Shown here: positions 46,246-59,844 of the stretch, in pieces
Numbering within the stretch: the stretch's first letter is position 1
Layout: each line of letters opens with the position of its first letter
Translations under genes and position numbers: made by a program
Notes under the pieces: model-generated
The model's database searches: none
The model's input: only the letters and a program-made list of their open reading frames with translations
What the model was told of the DNA's origin: nothing
Assembly (NCBI GenBank): GCA_964304625.1
Contig: OZ199840.1
Span: 248,001 to 312,000 of the forward strand
DNA length: 64,000 nucleotides
Direction: 5' to 3'
Source of the DNA: Kudoa neothunni
Taxonomy: Eukaryota; Cnidaria

Positions 46246-48409
46246 TTCTACTAGCCGTAATACCTGGCTGAGCTCGGGGTGTTGAGAATATCTAATGTAG
46301 GAAAAAAATTTTCATAAAAAAGTTTTAAATTATTTTTTAATATACTAAACATTTCAATATGTTAGTTGCATAACATCTGCCGAAAATTTATTTCGCAAAA
46401 TAAACAGTCATAATCGAAACATAACAAAATTTTACTTAACCCTCCCGGTTAGAACTGGGGTCATTTGTGACCCCAGAGAGCTACTTTTCGTTTAACTCCA
46501 AAAGCTTTGATACCACAAATTAATACAATCAGGAATACCTAGAAAAAAATTAAGAATGTCGAATTGGAAATTATTTTCTCCATTTTACGTCTTTAAAAAA
46601 TATCTATACCACATTTTCTAGCGAGCAAAATTATTTTTTTTATCATGTTAAAACACAAAATCATTATTCTATCGATCAATACTTATTTAGAAAAACTATG
46701 AATTAAATTTAAAATATATTATCTACTAGCGTAAAAGTCCCGCTTCGCGAAGGTTTCCTTTCCCAGCGAAGTAGGCTAAATCCTGTCGCAGACTAAAGCC
46801 TTGTTGATTTTTAAGTAAACAGCGCCAATGCTCAGCTTTGCCTGGTACCGTGTGATGGAAAATTTTAACTTTTAGTTTTATGTCTGAATGGAGAAATTCT
46901 ATGATTTAGTTAATTTAATTAGCACGTTGTACGCTGTAAATTTTATTTTTCTATTTTAGTGGTTATAATTTAAAGCTTGTCATTATTTTTATAATGCGAC
47001 GATTTAGAAAAACAAAATTATGCGCACATTTTTCATTCAAATATAAATAGAGGTATTGAGCGAAATTAATGAATATTTTAAAGTTTATTTTAAAAATTAT
47101 TGACCAAAAATATAATGACCTTAATTTTATGAGCAATTTAATTAACGACTAAAGTTCATTTATTTACTAAACAAAATCATTAAGCAATTTAAATAGGACT
47201 TTCAGTTGTATTCACAATCTTACGATAATAATTTATCCTTCTAGTTATAAAATGTATTATCAGTCTATAAACGATAAAAAAATAAAGTCAACCTAAGATG
47301 CATCAGAATTAAAAATATTAATTGTTACTCCTTTTTTTTGCAATTTAATAAAGGATGTTACTGAGCGTTTAGAAAGGTGTGAGAGTTAGCGTGCGTATTC
47401 ATTATTTTGGTGTAATTTCCCCCATTTTTTAATAAATGCAACCTTTCTCTTGTAACATTAATACTTATTGGTTCAAAAATATATAAATTTAATTATCAAA
47501 ATATGATTAAATCAAAAATGTAAAGGTGTTTTGATTTGAAAAATTTCAGTAATGCTTTAACATCAACTGGTTTTCTTGAAGGAATGCCCCTTTTAAAAAT
47601 AAACTTACTGTTTGATTTCCCCCCAAAGATTTATTTGTATTGAACTATTCTATGATTAACGAAAACTTTGCGAATACATCGGTTGGATCGAATCGACCAA
47701 TAATTTCTTATTAACTTACATGACACGTATTGAGAGTGGACTGTATTTTGTACAAAAGTAATTGTGAATAAAATTCTTATGCTAAGTATAGAATGCGACG
47801 TCGCATATTTTCTTGCAGTGTTTATATCATAATGAATTATTATTATTTGCGAATAAAAATTATATATTGATTTCAATATTAACCTTAAGCAATGGGGGTA
47901 TGGAATAATTAGGTCACTAAGAACAAAAACATTATTTAAAAAATTGTCTTATCAAATTTAGAAACTTATCGAATTAGTTATTCCGACTGTTTTGTAAGAA
48001 AGTTTAGAAAAACCAACAAATGAGTAAAAACTTATCGAAACGACGAATATAGTTTCAATCTCAATCGATATATTTGATAAAAAGAAATTTTCACGTCTCA
48101 GGAATTCCAATGGAGCATAATTTTTTATTTAAGAAGTTATCACAAAAGTTTAATTATTTGAAAACTCTAAACACATCTTACATCGTTTTTAGAATGTGTA
48201 TAGAGACCAAAATTATCCCAACATGTCAAAAACTTTAACCTCGTATTACGTGTTTTATTTAAGGTTGTCATAATCACTTTCGCTCAACTATACCCATAAC
48301 GCTTGAAAATTAAAAATACCTCCTAAATAATTTGGTTACGATTTAAATTTTAGGGGAAATGCTACATCTTTAGTAAATATGGCTTTAATGCTGTGTATCA
48401 GTACAGAGG
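46246..48409. other. Non-coding region with repeat ends
   Basis: No supported gene. It holds two similar GC-richer junctions (CTACTAGC at about 46250 and 46728, both followed by a CCxGGCT or CCCGCTTCGCG-type string) and one piggyBac-type end. The rest is AT-rich and unassigned; a short minus-strand frame at 47631-47876 shows no motif. Confidence 0.45.
46436..46474 (+). mobile_element. Solo piggyBac-type terminus with hairpin
   Basis: TTAACCCTCCCGGTTAGAAC is followed by GGGGTCATTTGTGACCCC, a hairpin form common at piggyBac ends and like the PB2 left end. No partner end or transposase was found. Confidence 0.55.
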
Positions 48410-49815
48410 GTGCGGGAGTCATTTTAGAGTAAATTTAAAAATTAATCTTAGCTTATTCATTTCGCAATTTTCGTTAGTCCCCGTTTAAATCATGTAAGGA
48501 CGTAATGTACAATAATATTTCTGATTGTTTTGATATTAGATTCGATGATTTATTCTGTTTGATTCTGCGAAATAGCGCAGTAAGGTAATAATTTATATTA
48601 AACCTGTTTTGCTAATAAAATCTAACTCTCGTTATTCTCATGTAAAATCGCAACTTTGTCTATCTTTCATAATAACATATTTATATGATTAAGCTGTAAT
48701 TAGGTTGTCAACATTTTTGTCTACTTAGGAATAATCTAAATCCACGAAAATAAAACCACGATATACTTTAAATTTGTCTTCTGTCTAAATTTGAGATCCA
48801 TCATTTAAACGGTATAGTTTTTATTATTTTACGTTCAAAGTTTTACTTTCGAATTTGTAATTTTCTTCTGATGTAAATCTATGTTAATTTGTTCTTTAGG
48901 AGTATAAGGTAAAAACAAGGATCAAAGCATTCATTTATACACATAATTAAATGAATACCAATTTTAACAATACATATTAGTTATTTTTATTCAAGTATAT
49001 TTAGAAGACATATTTTTGGATCTACTGAATTTTTATTAACCCACAGCCTCAAAATTTAATTAACATATGAGTCAATATAGAATAAGGAAGCCGCTAGATT
49101 TATTTATCACAGGATAACATATGAAACAAGTTTATCGACTTCATTAAATACAAATAATAAGTGTTGAAATTCATTAAACTCTGAAAACGATTTTCATGTT
49201 TCATAGTCCAACAAAAGGTCCTGCATTAAATTACTTATGAAAACCCCAGCGAGAGCAAGAGAACCGCCAGATCAAATAAATACTAAATAACATTGAATTT
49301 TTAAATAATGTTTCATGTGAACTATACGAATAGGGTATTTTTGATTAGCTCATTTTATTTTCACCTTTAAGTACAGAACTTATTTATGTGACCATACTTT
49401 TTATAATTTAATATTACGTTTATATTTATTTTTTACGTCTAATATTTTGGAATAATTATAATGACTTAATTTATTATTTTACATAAAATAGTATATATAA
49501 GCAGGAATAAATAATAGCCCTAATCATTGAATGTTAAATCAAGAGGAGTGAAAAGATAATGTTCATCCGTTTTCAATTATGCATAGAAAATTTAATTAGC
49601 CAAAACATTTTGGTATTAATTTATTTTATAAGTATTTGGGAAAATTTGATGTTAAAATATAAACAAAAATAATAAAAATTTTAATTTTAAAACATTCTTC
49701 ACTGGTATTATTATTTTCGCATTTAAACAACAAGAATAATTAAGTCTTGGCATTCATATGGAGGAGGGGATGAGAAATGAACGCGGAAATTAGGATTGAG
49801 GTACGGGTGTAAAAT
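48410..49815 (-). repeat. 1.4-kb non-coding repeat, copy 2 (inverted)
   Basis: In reverse it begins around ACACCCGTACCTCAATCC and ends around AAAATGACTCCCGCACC. It is more similar to copy 3 than to copy 1. No conserved open frame. Confidence 0.75.
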
Positions 49816-50249
49816 TTGAAGGGAAACATTGCGTTAGACATACAAAACTCACAAACAAACAATTAATCTGTAAATAACGCTGCCTTTCGATAATTACCGA
49901 CAGTTAATATCATAAGAAGATTGGCACTACAATCCGTGTCAGATTTTCATATTAAAGAACTTTTCGTTAGCGCCAAAAACAAACGAACGAAAGAGTAAGT
50001 ATGAACTAATCGGAACACGTGCTGATCATTTCAGGTCGCATGATGAGTTAAGTTTTTACTGTTTTCCGTCTTGAAATGTGCTACGTTACTCATAAAACAA
50101 TAATATGTAACTTAATTCAATATAATATTTACAATAAATCAATATAAATCGAGTTCAAAAGTTAAATAACATTTTCTAACCTGAGGGTATCCTACGTGGC
50201 AAGGTTCCGCGTTTTCCAAATTAATCAAAAAAATTTTCATGACCCAAGG
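49816..50249. other. Spacer before BEL/Pao fragment 2
   Basis: No gene. It joins repeat copy 2 to the 5'-truncated BEL fragment. No LTR can be defined. Confidence 0.35.
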
Positions 50250-53200
50250 TTGGGGAACATTGAACTAGGCGATGACGAACAATATGACTTGGAAATCCAA
50301 TTAAAACAGAACATCAACAAAATGGGAAAAGATACACGGTATCACTTCTTGGAGAAAGGATAGTTAAATTCTTCCAACCAACTTCAATCTATCGAAAGGT
50401 AGATTGATTAGTTTGATTTAAAGAATCAAGGGTGACAAGGAATTGATAAAACAATATGATGATATCATCCAAACTCGATTAACAGATGGTACTATTGAAA
50501 AGGTTTCGGACGAAAAGGCATTGCTACAAAACTCTCATTATATCTCACATCATCGTGTTTTCTCCAACAACGACACTACAAAATTACGCATAGTTTTCGA
50601 CGATTCTGCCAGAGTCAATAACTTTACCTGTAGTTTAAAACGATGTCCCTACAAAAGTCCGATTGTCATTAGGGATATGTGTGGTATCTTACTACGATTT
50701 CGTCTCAGAAGAATAATATTCACAGCAGACATTGAAAAGGCGTATCATCAATTAGAACTCTCGACGGAGGATCGTGACTATACTCGCTTCTTATGGATAC
50801 AGGATATAGTAAAGCCGATGATGGATCAACACATCGCTACATTCAGGTTCAAAGAGTACCATTTGACATCATCTGTTCATTATTCCTACTCCATGCCACA
50901 ATTTCCCACCATATTCGAAATCAACCCGATGATAATTTGGTCGAACTCCAACACTCGATATATGCTGATAATTTTCTACATGGTTGCAATAACGAAGATG
51001 AAGCATTGGAATTATATTACAAAGTTAAAGACCTATTTAATGATGCATCGCTAAATATGAGGAAATGGAATCCGAATTCAAACAAGATTCTATCTCAGAT
51101 AACCCTTGTGAAATGAATGGAAGTAAGCATCTGAAAATACTTAGGTTGATTTGGAACACAACTGGTGACACAATAAGCATAAGATGCACATTCAGCGTGA
51201 CGATGAGGAATCACCTAAATAAAAGAATTGTCTTACAAGATATGGCAAAAATATATGATCTATTTGGTTTCGTTACACCTGTAACTATTATCCTTAGAAT
51301 GTATCTTCAGTCTTTGTGGAAAATGGAATTACAATTGGATACATCTCTAAGAAAAAGGACGCGTTGTTAAGTGGAATAATCTGGTAGAACAGTTCAACAA
51401 AATACCAGGTCTAAAGTTTAGTAGAACATTCATCACACATTCAGTAGATATCGAAACCGAACTGAATCTATTTTGTTTTCGTGATACCTCTCAAAATGCA
51501 GATGCATGTGTTGTTTACCTATTGTTGGAAAAGCATGCTACCAAGGAATCATTATTTATTCTCGCAAAGTCGAAATTAGCACCATTGAAAACAACGACTA
51601 TTCCCAAACATGAACTCATGGGAATGCTTCTTGGCGTAGAACTGTTAAAATATGTCTCAACGCTCACAAAACAACCAATTAAAAATGATAAATTTTTTGC
51701 GAGTTGAAATGTGTATTGTATTCGGCAGAGAATGGTAAATATTCTTCAATCGCAGAAAACAAAATCATAGAAGAAATACGAGAAATGAACTATATTTCCC
51801 TAAATTACATTCCTTCAAATTTAAATCCAGCTGATGTGACAACGAGAGGAATTGACACAAATGACAACGAAATGTTAGAAAATTGGATGAATGGACCTCA
51901 ATTTATCTTAGAAAAAAACACGGAAGACATGTTATAGCATTAATGCAACCTAGATCAAGTAACTCAATAAATGATAATGAAATTTTATGTTAAGGTATCG
52001 ACGTGAAAAGATTTTCAAATTTTCACACTTTGATACGAACAGTAGCTTGTTGAAAAAGAATTATAACTCTGTGAAAGAAAATACCAACATCGCCAAACAA
52101 ATTCACGATAGAAGAAATTAAAGCAGCCAAACTATTAATTATAAGATGTCAAAAATCTTATTTCATGAAAACCTTCAACACAATAAGAAAGAAGGAAGGG
52201 GCTAAATTGTGCATTCAGTTTGGATTATTCATCAAAAGAAATGGGTTGCTTAAATGTGGTGGTAGATTCGGTTTGTCAAATTTGTCAGAGGATAAAATTC
52301 ATCCATTATAGCTATCTAAGAAAAGTCATGTAACTAAATTAATAATTATGCAAATACACCAAATGATTGGACATGGCGGAACGAATGCAACTCTAGCTCG
52401 ACTAATGCAAATTTATTGGCCACAACATGCAAGATCTGTTGTATGGAAAACACTAAAATCATGTCATCAATGCAATGGTTTTAATAAACGACCATACAAA
52501 TTACCATCGTTTCCAAACCTACCTGATTTCAGACTGAGAATCACCCAACCATTCAATTTTACAGGTATCAACTACGCTTGACCTTTTCAAATCTATTAAC
52601 GAAACGACATATCAGAAGTATTGATCTGCCTGCTTACCTGCACTACTATCCGAGTTGTCCATCTGGAAATCACAAAATCTCTAAGTGGTGAAGAATTTCT
52701 AAATTATCTTAGAAGATTTATTGGTAAACGAGGATTACCTGAACTAATCATATCATATAATGCCAAACAATTCAAATTGATGTCGAAGGTATTATCAAAA
52801 CTATAAAAACAAAAGGAGATCACACCACCATCAATTGAGAACTACTCTAATCAAGGCTTGATCAAATGGAAATTCATCGTAGAGTTTTCTCCGTGGAGAG
52901 GGGAATTCTAAGAAAGGTTGATCGGTCTTGTCAAATTTTCTATGAAGAAGTTACTCTTATTCACAAAATATGATTACGAAAAATTTCCTACCTTAATTGT
53001 GGAGATAGAATCCATTATCAACATCTACCTGCTGATTTTTGTGGATCCAAATGTTCTAACAGCTTCACTAACTCCAACAAACATTCTTTGTCTAAACCTA
53101 AGATTCCTAAACACTGAAAATCTGGAGACCACTGAAGAAGAATTCATACCTAATCGTGCGTCAACATCACAGGAAATAATTATTCAAAACTGGAAAATAG

Positions 53201-53512
53201 GACAGAACCTTCTAACGACACTTTGGAAATCATGGAAATAATGTTATCTCCTACATTTAGGAGAAAGATATAATTCCGAGCACGTACAACACAAAAGCCT
53301 TACTCCAAGATCCAAAAATCGGTGGAATTGTCCACATCATGGAACCAACAAAAAGAAATTGCTGGCGTATTGGACGTATATTACTCTTAAACCAAAATTC
53401 AATAAATCAACTAATTTCCGCACCTATCAAATGCTCCGACGGCAAAGAAATCAGGTGTTCCATCAAATTTCTTTGCAAATTTGAAAATGGCCCCTCGGAA
53501 TGTTGTTGATTA
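50250..53512 (+). pseudogene. BEL/Pao retrotransposon 3' fragment (RT-RNaseH-integrase)
   Basis: It starts within pol (DDEQYDLEIQL, as at 35945). RT: KLRIVFDDSARVNN, then FTADIEKAYHQLEL with the first catalytic aspartate; the YxDD box reads YADN, so the last aspartate is lost. A KIYDLFGFVTPVTI block follows at about 51250. The RNase H-like region has KLAPLKTTTIPKHELMG and NPADVTTRGID. Integrase has a zinc-binding HH-CC region (MIGHGGTNATLARLM, CHQC) and a core near 52621-52806 in which the expected SDN reads SYN. A DUF5641-like end follows (PWRGEF, WRIGRILLL). Multiple frameshifts and stops. Gag and protease are absent. Confidence 0.85.
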
Positions 53513-54727
53513 ATGAATCAACAAACAACTAATTTTATTTTGAATTTATTCGGTTTTAAGATAGCCTAACTAAAAAAATAAGTGTTGTGTTCGTACACAT
53601 TAGATAAAATAAAGAATTATACAATATATGGCTTATTTATGCTAACTTAAATGTATTAAGAAAATGCGAGTTGGACTAAAATTATAATTTAAAAGAAATA
53701 TATCCAGACTCAAACTAGGTTATTATTTGAAAGTTCTCTATCGATTAGTGAGCGAAAACTTAAATGTTGAAGCATGCATATCGTAATTCCCTGGTACCGC
53801 TGACGCCCGAGCGCATGCTATTAGAAAATTGTTTAAAATAAACTTTTGTTAAATTTGTATTTGTGACCATATTAAAAATCATTATAAGTTGAGTCGTGTT
53901 TAAGCAGCTGGGAACTTTGGTTGGGCTCAACGAGCCGAATTTATGGGATTGGATACTTCTCCATTACCCAAGTTTCGTCTCAAAATGACATTATGATTTG
54001 AAATTATTGTAATTTTTAATTATAAATTTTAGATATTGATTCCGGATAAAATTTAGAATAATGATTGTCATTATTTTATGGTATTAATTTGATATTTTCT
54101 TTTTTAAATGGTATTTTCTGGAATTTTATGCGTTTCGTCGATAGAAATATTTTAAGTTACATTTTAGTAGGCCCTGCTAGATGAATATTATTTAGTTACA
54201 TCATAATTTTTTAATTATATCGTTAATAATACTCCCATTTAATATCAGAAAACGTAACAACGTGGTTATGGTCACACTTTTCTTGAAATGAAAGATATTT
54301 GACAATAGTGAAATGATAAGACGTCCGTTTCTAGTACGTTTTTTACATATTCAATATTTATTTGAATTAGATTTGTGGTCATTGCATAAAAATAACCATC
54401 ATACAAGAATTTATCCACTCCTATCTTCGTCCTTATAATGATATAACATTGTTGGGTTTTTATCTCCCATTAGAAAAGCAAAATGTCATTTTAAAATAAA
54501 AAGTAATCACAATCTTAATATGAAATATAACAAGCCAAATACCCCAAAACCGCTTTACGAATTTGATGAGTCATGGCTACGCCCTGAATTTTTGTTGGGG
54601 TGTATCCGTAATAGACGGCGAAATTTCGTTATGCCAAAGTTCTAATTAATTTACCACATTGACATAAGCTAGATGGTAAAAAATTGGTTGAGATTAATTT
54701 TTTTATTAATTTGAATAATTATTATCT
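53513..54727. other. Region between BEL fragment 2 and gene F
   Basis: AT-rich without a supported gene. It contains a short Merlin-like terminus at 53931-53969. The rest may include degraded LTR sequence. Confidence 0.4.
53931..53969. mobile_element. Merlin-like terminal fragment
   Basis: GCCGAATTTATGGGATTGGA and then TACTTCTCCATTACC closely follow the right end of the Merlin element (GATGCCGAATTTTTGGAACT and on to TACTCCCTCATTACC). Only this edge is seen. Confidence 0.5.
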
Positions 54728-54838
54728 GGTCTGAGTTTTGCTATTTGGCATTGAATGAATCGCTATATCAATAATTGAGTGAAATTCGGGTCAATTGTAT
54801 TCCGAACCATCAATTGGTACTTCATTTAATTATCAACC
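54728..54838 (+). promoter_or_regulatory. Conserved upstream block of gene F
   Basis: GTCTGAGTTTTGCTATTTGG, GAATGAATCGCTATATCAAT and GGTCAATTGTATTCCGAACC precede the ATG. Same layout as its sister loci. Confidence 0.5.
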
Positions 54839-57800
54839 ATGAAAATATCTGGATTTCTCTATTTTTTTTTAGGTAGCTCCTTGAGTTAATTTTAATGCTA
54901 ATATAAGTTCAGGTGTTTTAATATCAACCACAGCCAATACTAATGAACGTCCAAATCCTCAAGCTGCACCTGTAGCCCCAACAAAAACGTTGGCATATGA
55001 AATTGAGAAAGGTGCGACTAGTAGCGCAGACCAAATTAAAATCAAACTTGGAGGCACTGAATATGGAACTGGCAAAAAATGCCTTATACGTCGATCTAAC
55101 GAAGCAGAAATCGCGGCGACTACCTCTGGTCAGGTACCAGCAGCTGAGTTTAGAGACATCGACACTTGTGTTGCTAAAGTTAGTGATTCTGGTGTTAGTG
55201 ATAAATGTGTTGTCGAATGTAATACTGACGCGAATAAAATCACCTACGATAAACTCTCACCAAGGACCAAATACATATATGTCTACGTAGGCACTGTTGC
55301 AACTGACATTAAAGAGAAAACTAACGGACCAGGAGCAAAAGTATTCGGATATTCAATACGTAAATCAATTTAATTTAACATAAAAATAAATTGAATTTAG
55401 CATTGTTGGCTAATCCACAAATTAGCGTGTCTACGGTTACAAGCGATACCGACAAAAATAGGCTGAAATTCGCAGCAAAAACATGTGCACCTGTAGATTG
55501 TCCTATTTATTATAAAGACATAAAATATGATGATGGTACCGCAGGGACCACTTGTGTTGAAGAAAATACCAAAAATACAGTTGATTATGATTTACTGTTA
55601 CCGCATTACGAAGTGAGGTGCGGAAATTATCCCAGTTTCTTTTACAATATGCCCAATCAATATATGAAGAAAACCATAGATATTTATAAGCCTCAGTTTT
55701 ATATTGTAGAAAAAAATGAAGGAAAAATCGGAATTAAATTCACTAATTCTCCATCGTCTGAAATCTGTCTTTTCAGTCTTAAAAATGGTCAAAGTGCAGG
55801 AAATAATGAAAAATATACGTCCGTTTGTGGCGGAACTGACAAGAGTTGTTATGCTCCATGTAAGTACGTCGAACTCAATGGCATTGCGGGGAAAAAGATT
55901 TATAAAATTTTAATCAAAACAAGACATCACGACATAGAAGCTACTAGTGGTGATTTCAAGGGTTACGAACAAACTAAATTTGGTAATCCTTAAATCAATA
56001 TGCAGTTTGTATTATTTTTATTAGCTGTTACTGAACAAACTGGAGGACTCCTGTCAGTTTACACGGATCAGGGAGTGTCATTTGATAGTACCTTATTTAA
56101 AAGAGAGTCTGAACCAATAATCGATAAATGTACTCTAAAACACTACTCTGCAGACAAAATCAAACCAGACACCTTAACTACAACAACGTGTGATGGGACC
56201 AGCTCCAGTAGTTCCAATTGCAAAACTGATTGCTCAACGAAATTGGTGATTCAAACACTTACACCGGGGAAAGCGTACATGATTGAGATCGCGTTTGAAG
56301 CGAGTAATTCTGCAAAGGATTTTAATGAACATATATTCATAAGAACAGGTAAATCATCATACTTATATTAAAAAATAATGAATTATAAAGCAAACGGAAA
56401 TGGGAAAACGTATGGAACTACTGATCCTACAAAAACAGATACAACACTCTCTCTTACAGCTATTGGTGGGAATTCCCCATCAGACAAGACAACTGAACCT
56501 ACCTGTGAGTATTTAATAAGTCCGACTGGATTAGATAGCTTTTTCCACGCGAAATGCAATGGTAACGCCCCGTGCAGAGGAATTTGCAGCGAACAAGTTA
56601 CGATAGAAGACCTTGAGCCAAACACACCTTATGACATCAGGGTGATCGCACATAAGGATTACGGCATAAAAGATTACACAGATATACGAACAGGTTATTG
56701 AAGTTATAATTTATTCTGTAAATTTTTAATAGCATTAACAACATTAACGATAACACATAAAATCACCTTGGATGGTTTGTCATTGAAGGCACGATTAAAT
56801 TCCGTGGATCCAACTGCAATTTGTAGTTATGTGGTACAAAAGAAGACTGGTAACGATTACACAGATTATTACACATGTCCAGAGGTGCCGAAAGTAACGA
56901 CACCTCTCACCGCCCCAGTAGCACCAGCACCAGTACCCCCTTCAGCTGCTCCTCCCAGTTTAAGTTCAGCAGGTCTCAACATAGCTAGAATTGCTGTGCC
57001 AATTGTAGCAGATGGTGGCCCAATACTAGCAGCGAAATCTTCAGTTCCGGTCACTTCAGATACACAGCTTGCTGATGTCGCGAACAGCGCAAACACATGT
57101 TCTTCAAACCCCTTTTGCAGTTCCATAACATTTCCCGAGTATGAAGCAGCAAATACATACAAAATATTAGTCACAGCTATCGGAAAATCTTCACAACAAG
57201 AGCATATCATAGAATCAAGTATTACAATTAATGCTTCAATTAATGTCTCTATTAAGAATTGTTTAAACCAAACTTATATTAGGTGCACCACAATTAAACC
57301 CAACTGACTCCTCAAAATTGATATCAGTCGTCATTACACGTGATGGGAACAGTTTCATTGTAACCACCACACTTCCAGCCACTATGAACGATAAATCAAA
57401 ATGCAAATGGGAGTTACGTAACAGCAGCGTCAAGTCAAATGCGGTAGTAAAATCTTGCATGGGAAGAAGCGTAGACAGATGTGCTGCCTTTGTGACCTGT
57501 AAAGAATTCAAAATAAATAATTTACCTGATGGAAATAATTATTATTTGACTGTTTACAGTGTTGAAGATGCTACAATTTTTGGCGGTGCTGACATACAAC
57601 AAGGTATATCATTTGTTCACAATGCGATTTAATGTTATATATATTATAGGAGCAAAGAGTAGTTCAGGGTGAGCTTAGTAAAAATGATTTTTTTTAATTT
57701 AACACTTTTTAGGGATAAAACCAAACTTATGTAAACATTTTTAAATGTTAACATTTGAATTAAACTGATTTTAGAATCATTATTGCATGCGTTGCTGTGG

Positions 57801-57859
57801 TTGTGGTTATTGCAATAGTTGGCAATCGTGGTATTGAAGAAGAAAAGGGATTAAATTAA
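54839..57859 (+). CDS. Gene F: seven-module Cys-rich protein with altered C-terminus
   Basis: Exons: 54839-54872, 54913-55359, 55401-55982, 56025-56348, 56391-56693, 56733-57218, 57283-57603, 57650-57668, 57713-57730 and 57775-57859. The sum is 2619 nt, 872 residues. The signal peptide MKISGFLYFFLGVLI, the seven modules and the splice pattern are all kept. Exon 3 is the longest of the family (582 nt). In exon 10 an extra A near 57824 (GGCAATCG against GGCATCG in B, C, D and E) shifts the frame inside the membrane helix. The end becomes GNRGIEEEKGLN instead of GIVVLKKKRD, and the stop moves 6 nt downstream. The KKXX signal and the basic membrane-edge residues are lost. A real allele, a decaying copy or a sequencing indel are all possible. 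Confidence 0.8.
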
Positions 57860-58014
57860 TTTTTGTTAACTATAGTTTATAGGTAATATTTATGATAGAA
57901 ATTTTTCGATCACGTAACATTATTTTATATTTTGAATCATTAGTTGAATTTATTTTTTTTTGAAATTTGCATGAGGCTTTTGAGAGGAAATATGATCTCC
58001 GATGTTTTTTTAAT
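57860..58014. other. 3' flank of gene F
   Basis: It matches the 3' flanks of A, B and E until the pogo element inserted at TA 58015. Confidence 0.55.
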
Positions 58015-59844
58015 TACAGTAAACAATCAATTTTCCGCAATCCTTGGGGACCATGGAAAAGTTACTGAAAATACATCGCTGACGCATTTTCAGTAACTTT
58101 CCTTGCGCGCCACAAATAAAAAAATAAACCAGTTTTAAAGAAATTCATTTCATTCATACAATCATCTACCTTTATTTAAACAATATGTTATTTTTATGTT
58201 ATTTGTAATTATATTTTTAAATGTGTATGTTGTAATTTTATGATGTAAATTCATTATTTCGTTCAGATAATCAATTCGTCTCTGTCGTATATTTTTTCTG
58301 CATGTTTAAACATTTAAACGAATCTTTTGATGATATAAATTCTACCACTCGTTCATCTTCATTATCAAAATATATAGATTCAATAATCAAAAGAGTAAGC
58401 TTATCAAAGTGTTTTGATGTAGGCATATTGATTTCCTCTTTAATAATCTCGGAATTTCCAGCTGAGAATTCTTTATTGCTAAAATTAATATTTGATGAAC
58501 GCTCGCATTAATGGGCTTCAGGAAACCCATATTTCCTGAAATAATTAAATACAATATACTTTGAAACACCGTCCCAAGGTTTTTTAATTACGAACAATGT
58601 TTTAAACGAATATTGGGAGGATGTATTTATATCACTGTCAATTACAGCAATATTGTTTTCTATTAAATTATTGTTATAATTTAATTGGAATGAGAAAATG
58701 ATTCCATGGTCCTAATAGTTGCAGAACACTAGTTAAATTTTTTGTAAGTAATATAAGAGAGACATTGGACAAATGAATTTCGGCGTGGTAAGTAGCATTA
58801 TTAAGAAATAGCGAAACTTTCTTGTACTTCGTTTTGAATACATTGTCGAAATTAGAAGGATATTTGTTAAATATTTCCCAAATCATCCATTCTTTCCTGT
58901 TTGATTTTTATTTTACTATAAATATCTTTGAATTTTAAAACAACACGGTTTTTGTGATTTCCAATCACAAGAGATTCAATGAACCTCCAGGCATAGATGC
59001 ATGCCGCTAATCAGTAATCATTTTTTCGATTTTTTTTCTATCGAAAAAACATGGCTTTAAAAATAATGGACCTCTATGTTGTTAATAAAATAATGCAGTT
59101 GCGTCAAGGTTATGGATACAGTCATCGTTGTTACCTTTGACTTAGTCATTCATTTTAGATTAGCAATTTCCTACAAAACATTAGCCCACATAAGCAGCAT
59201 CACTATAGGTAGTGATATTCTTAAATTCCATCGTGATTTAAAACCAATAAATCAATTAGGGGTCATTACTATGCTTAGGTTCAATTCTTTTGTTAATTGG
59301 TTTTATTTATGTATATCATGAGCAGATAGTTCAATTTTTTTTCTCTCAAGTTATTCACCCAGTTATATACTAAAGTATCAATGTCGTGATTTGAACATGT
59401 TTTAAATTTTTTCTCCCTGAAAAAGTCAAGCCAGTTTTATAAAAACTCTCTCTCTTCCAAATCAAGATGATATCTAGAGTAGAAATAGAAAGAAGCTTAA
59501 ATTTACGAAAAGTATTTTTTTATAATACTGTTTAGTATATTTTAAAAAAATCAATAAATTTTATATTTTGGTATTATTATTTCCCCATTTTTAAATTTTC
59601 CCAATATTATAAATGTAAAAAAAAGGCACATAACTAAATCCGCCCAAAGCTGAAAAGTTTTGGAAAATCGGTTAAGCGCTAATAATAGGAAAAAACCACT
59701 TTCCAATGTCCAATTTTTGAAATTTTTGAAAATTATAATTAAAACCAACCAACCAACCAATAAAATAAAATATATGGTTCAAAATATTAAAATAATATTT
59801 TAAGGGAAGTGTCTGAAATTACCGAAAATCGGTTACCTACTGTA
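58015..59844 (-). mobile_element. pogo/Tigger-like element, relic 3 with TIRs
   Basis: The left end is TACAGTAAACAATCAATTTT and the right end in reverse is TACAGTAGGTAACCGATTTT, so TA-CAGTA termini with a TA target duplication. Minus-strand traces fit a pogo transposase in order. A Tc5-type HTH lies near 59390 (TLVYNWVNNLREKKIELSA). A DDE_1 start lies near 59090 (NLDATALFY). A core at 58886-58674 includes LFLNNATYH and LTKNLTSVLQLL, where the usual DN reads NN. It is inactive. It inserted in the 3' flank of gene F. Confidence 0.75.

Noticed and set aside
49816-50249. LTR of BEL/Pao fragment 2
   Set aside because: No matching copy on the 3' side and no TG...CA pair with a target duplication could be found.
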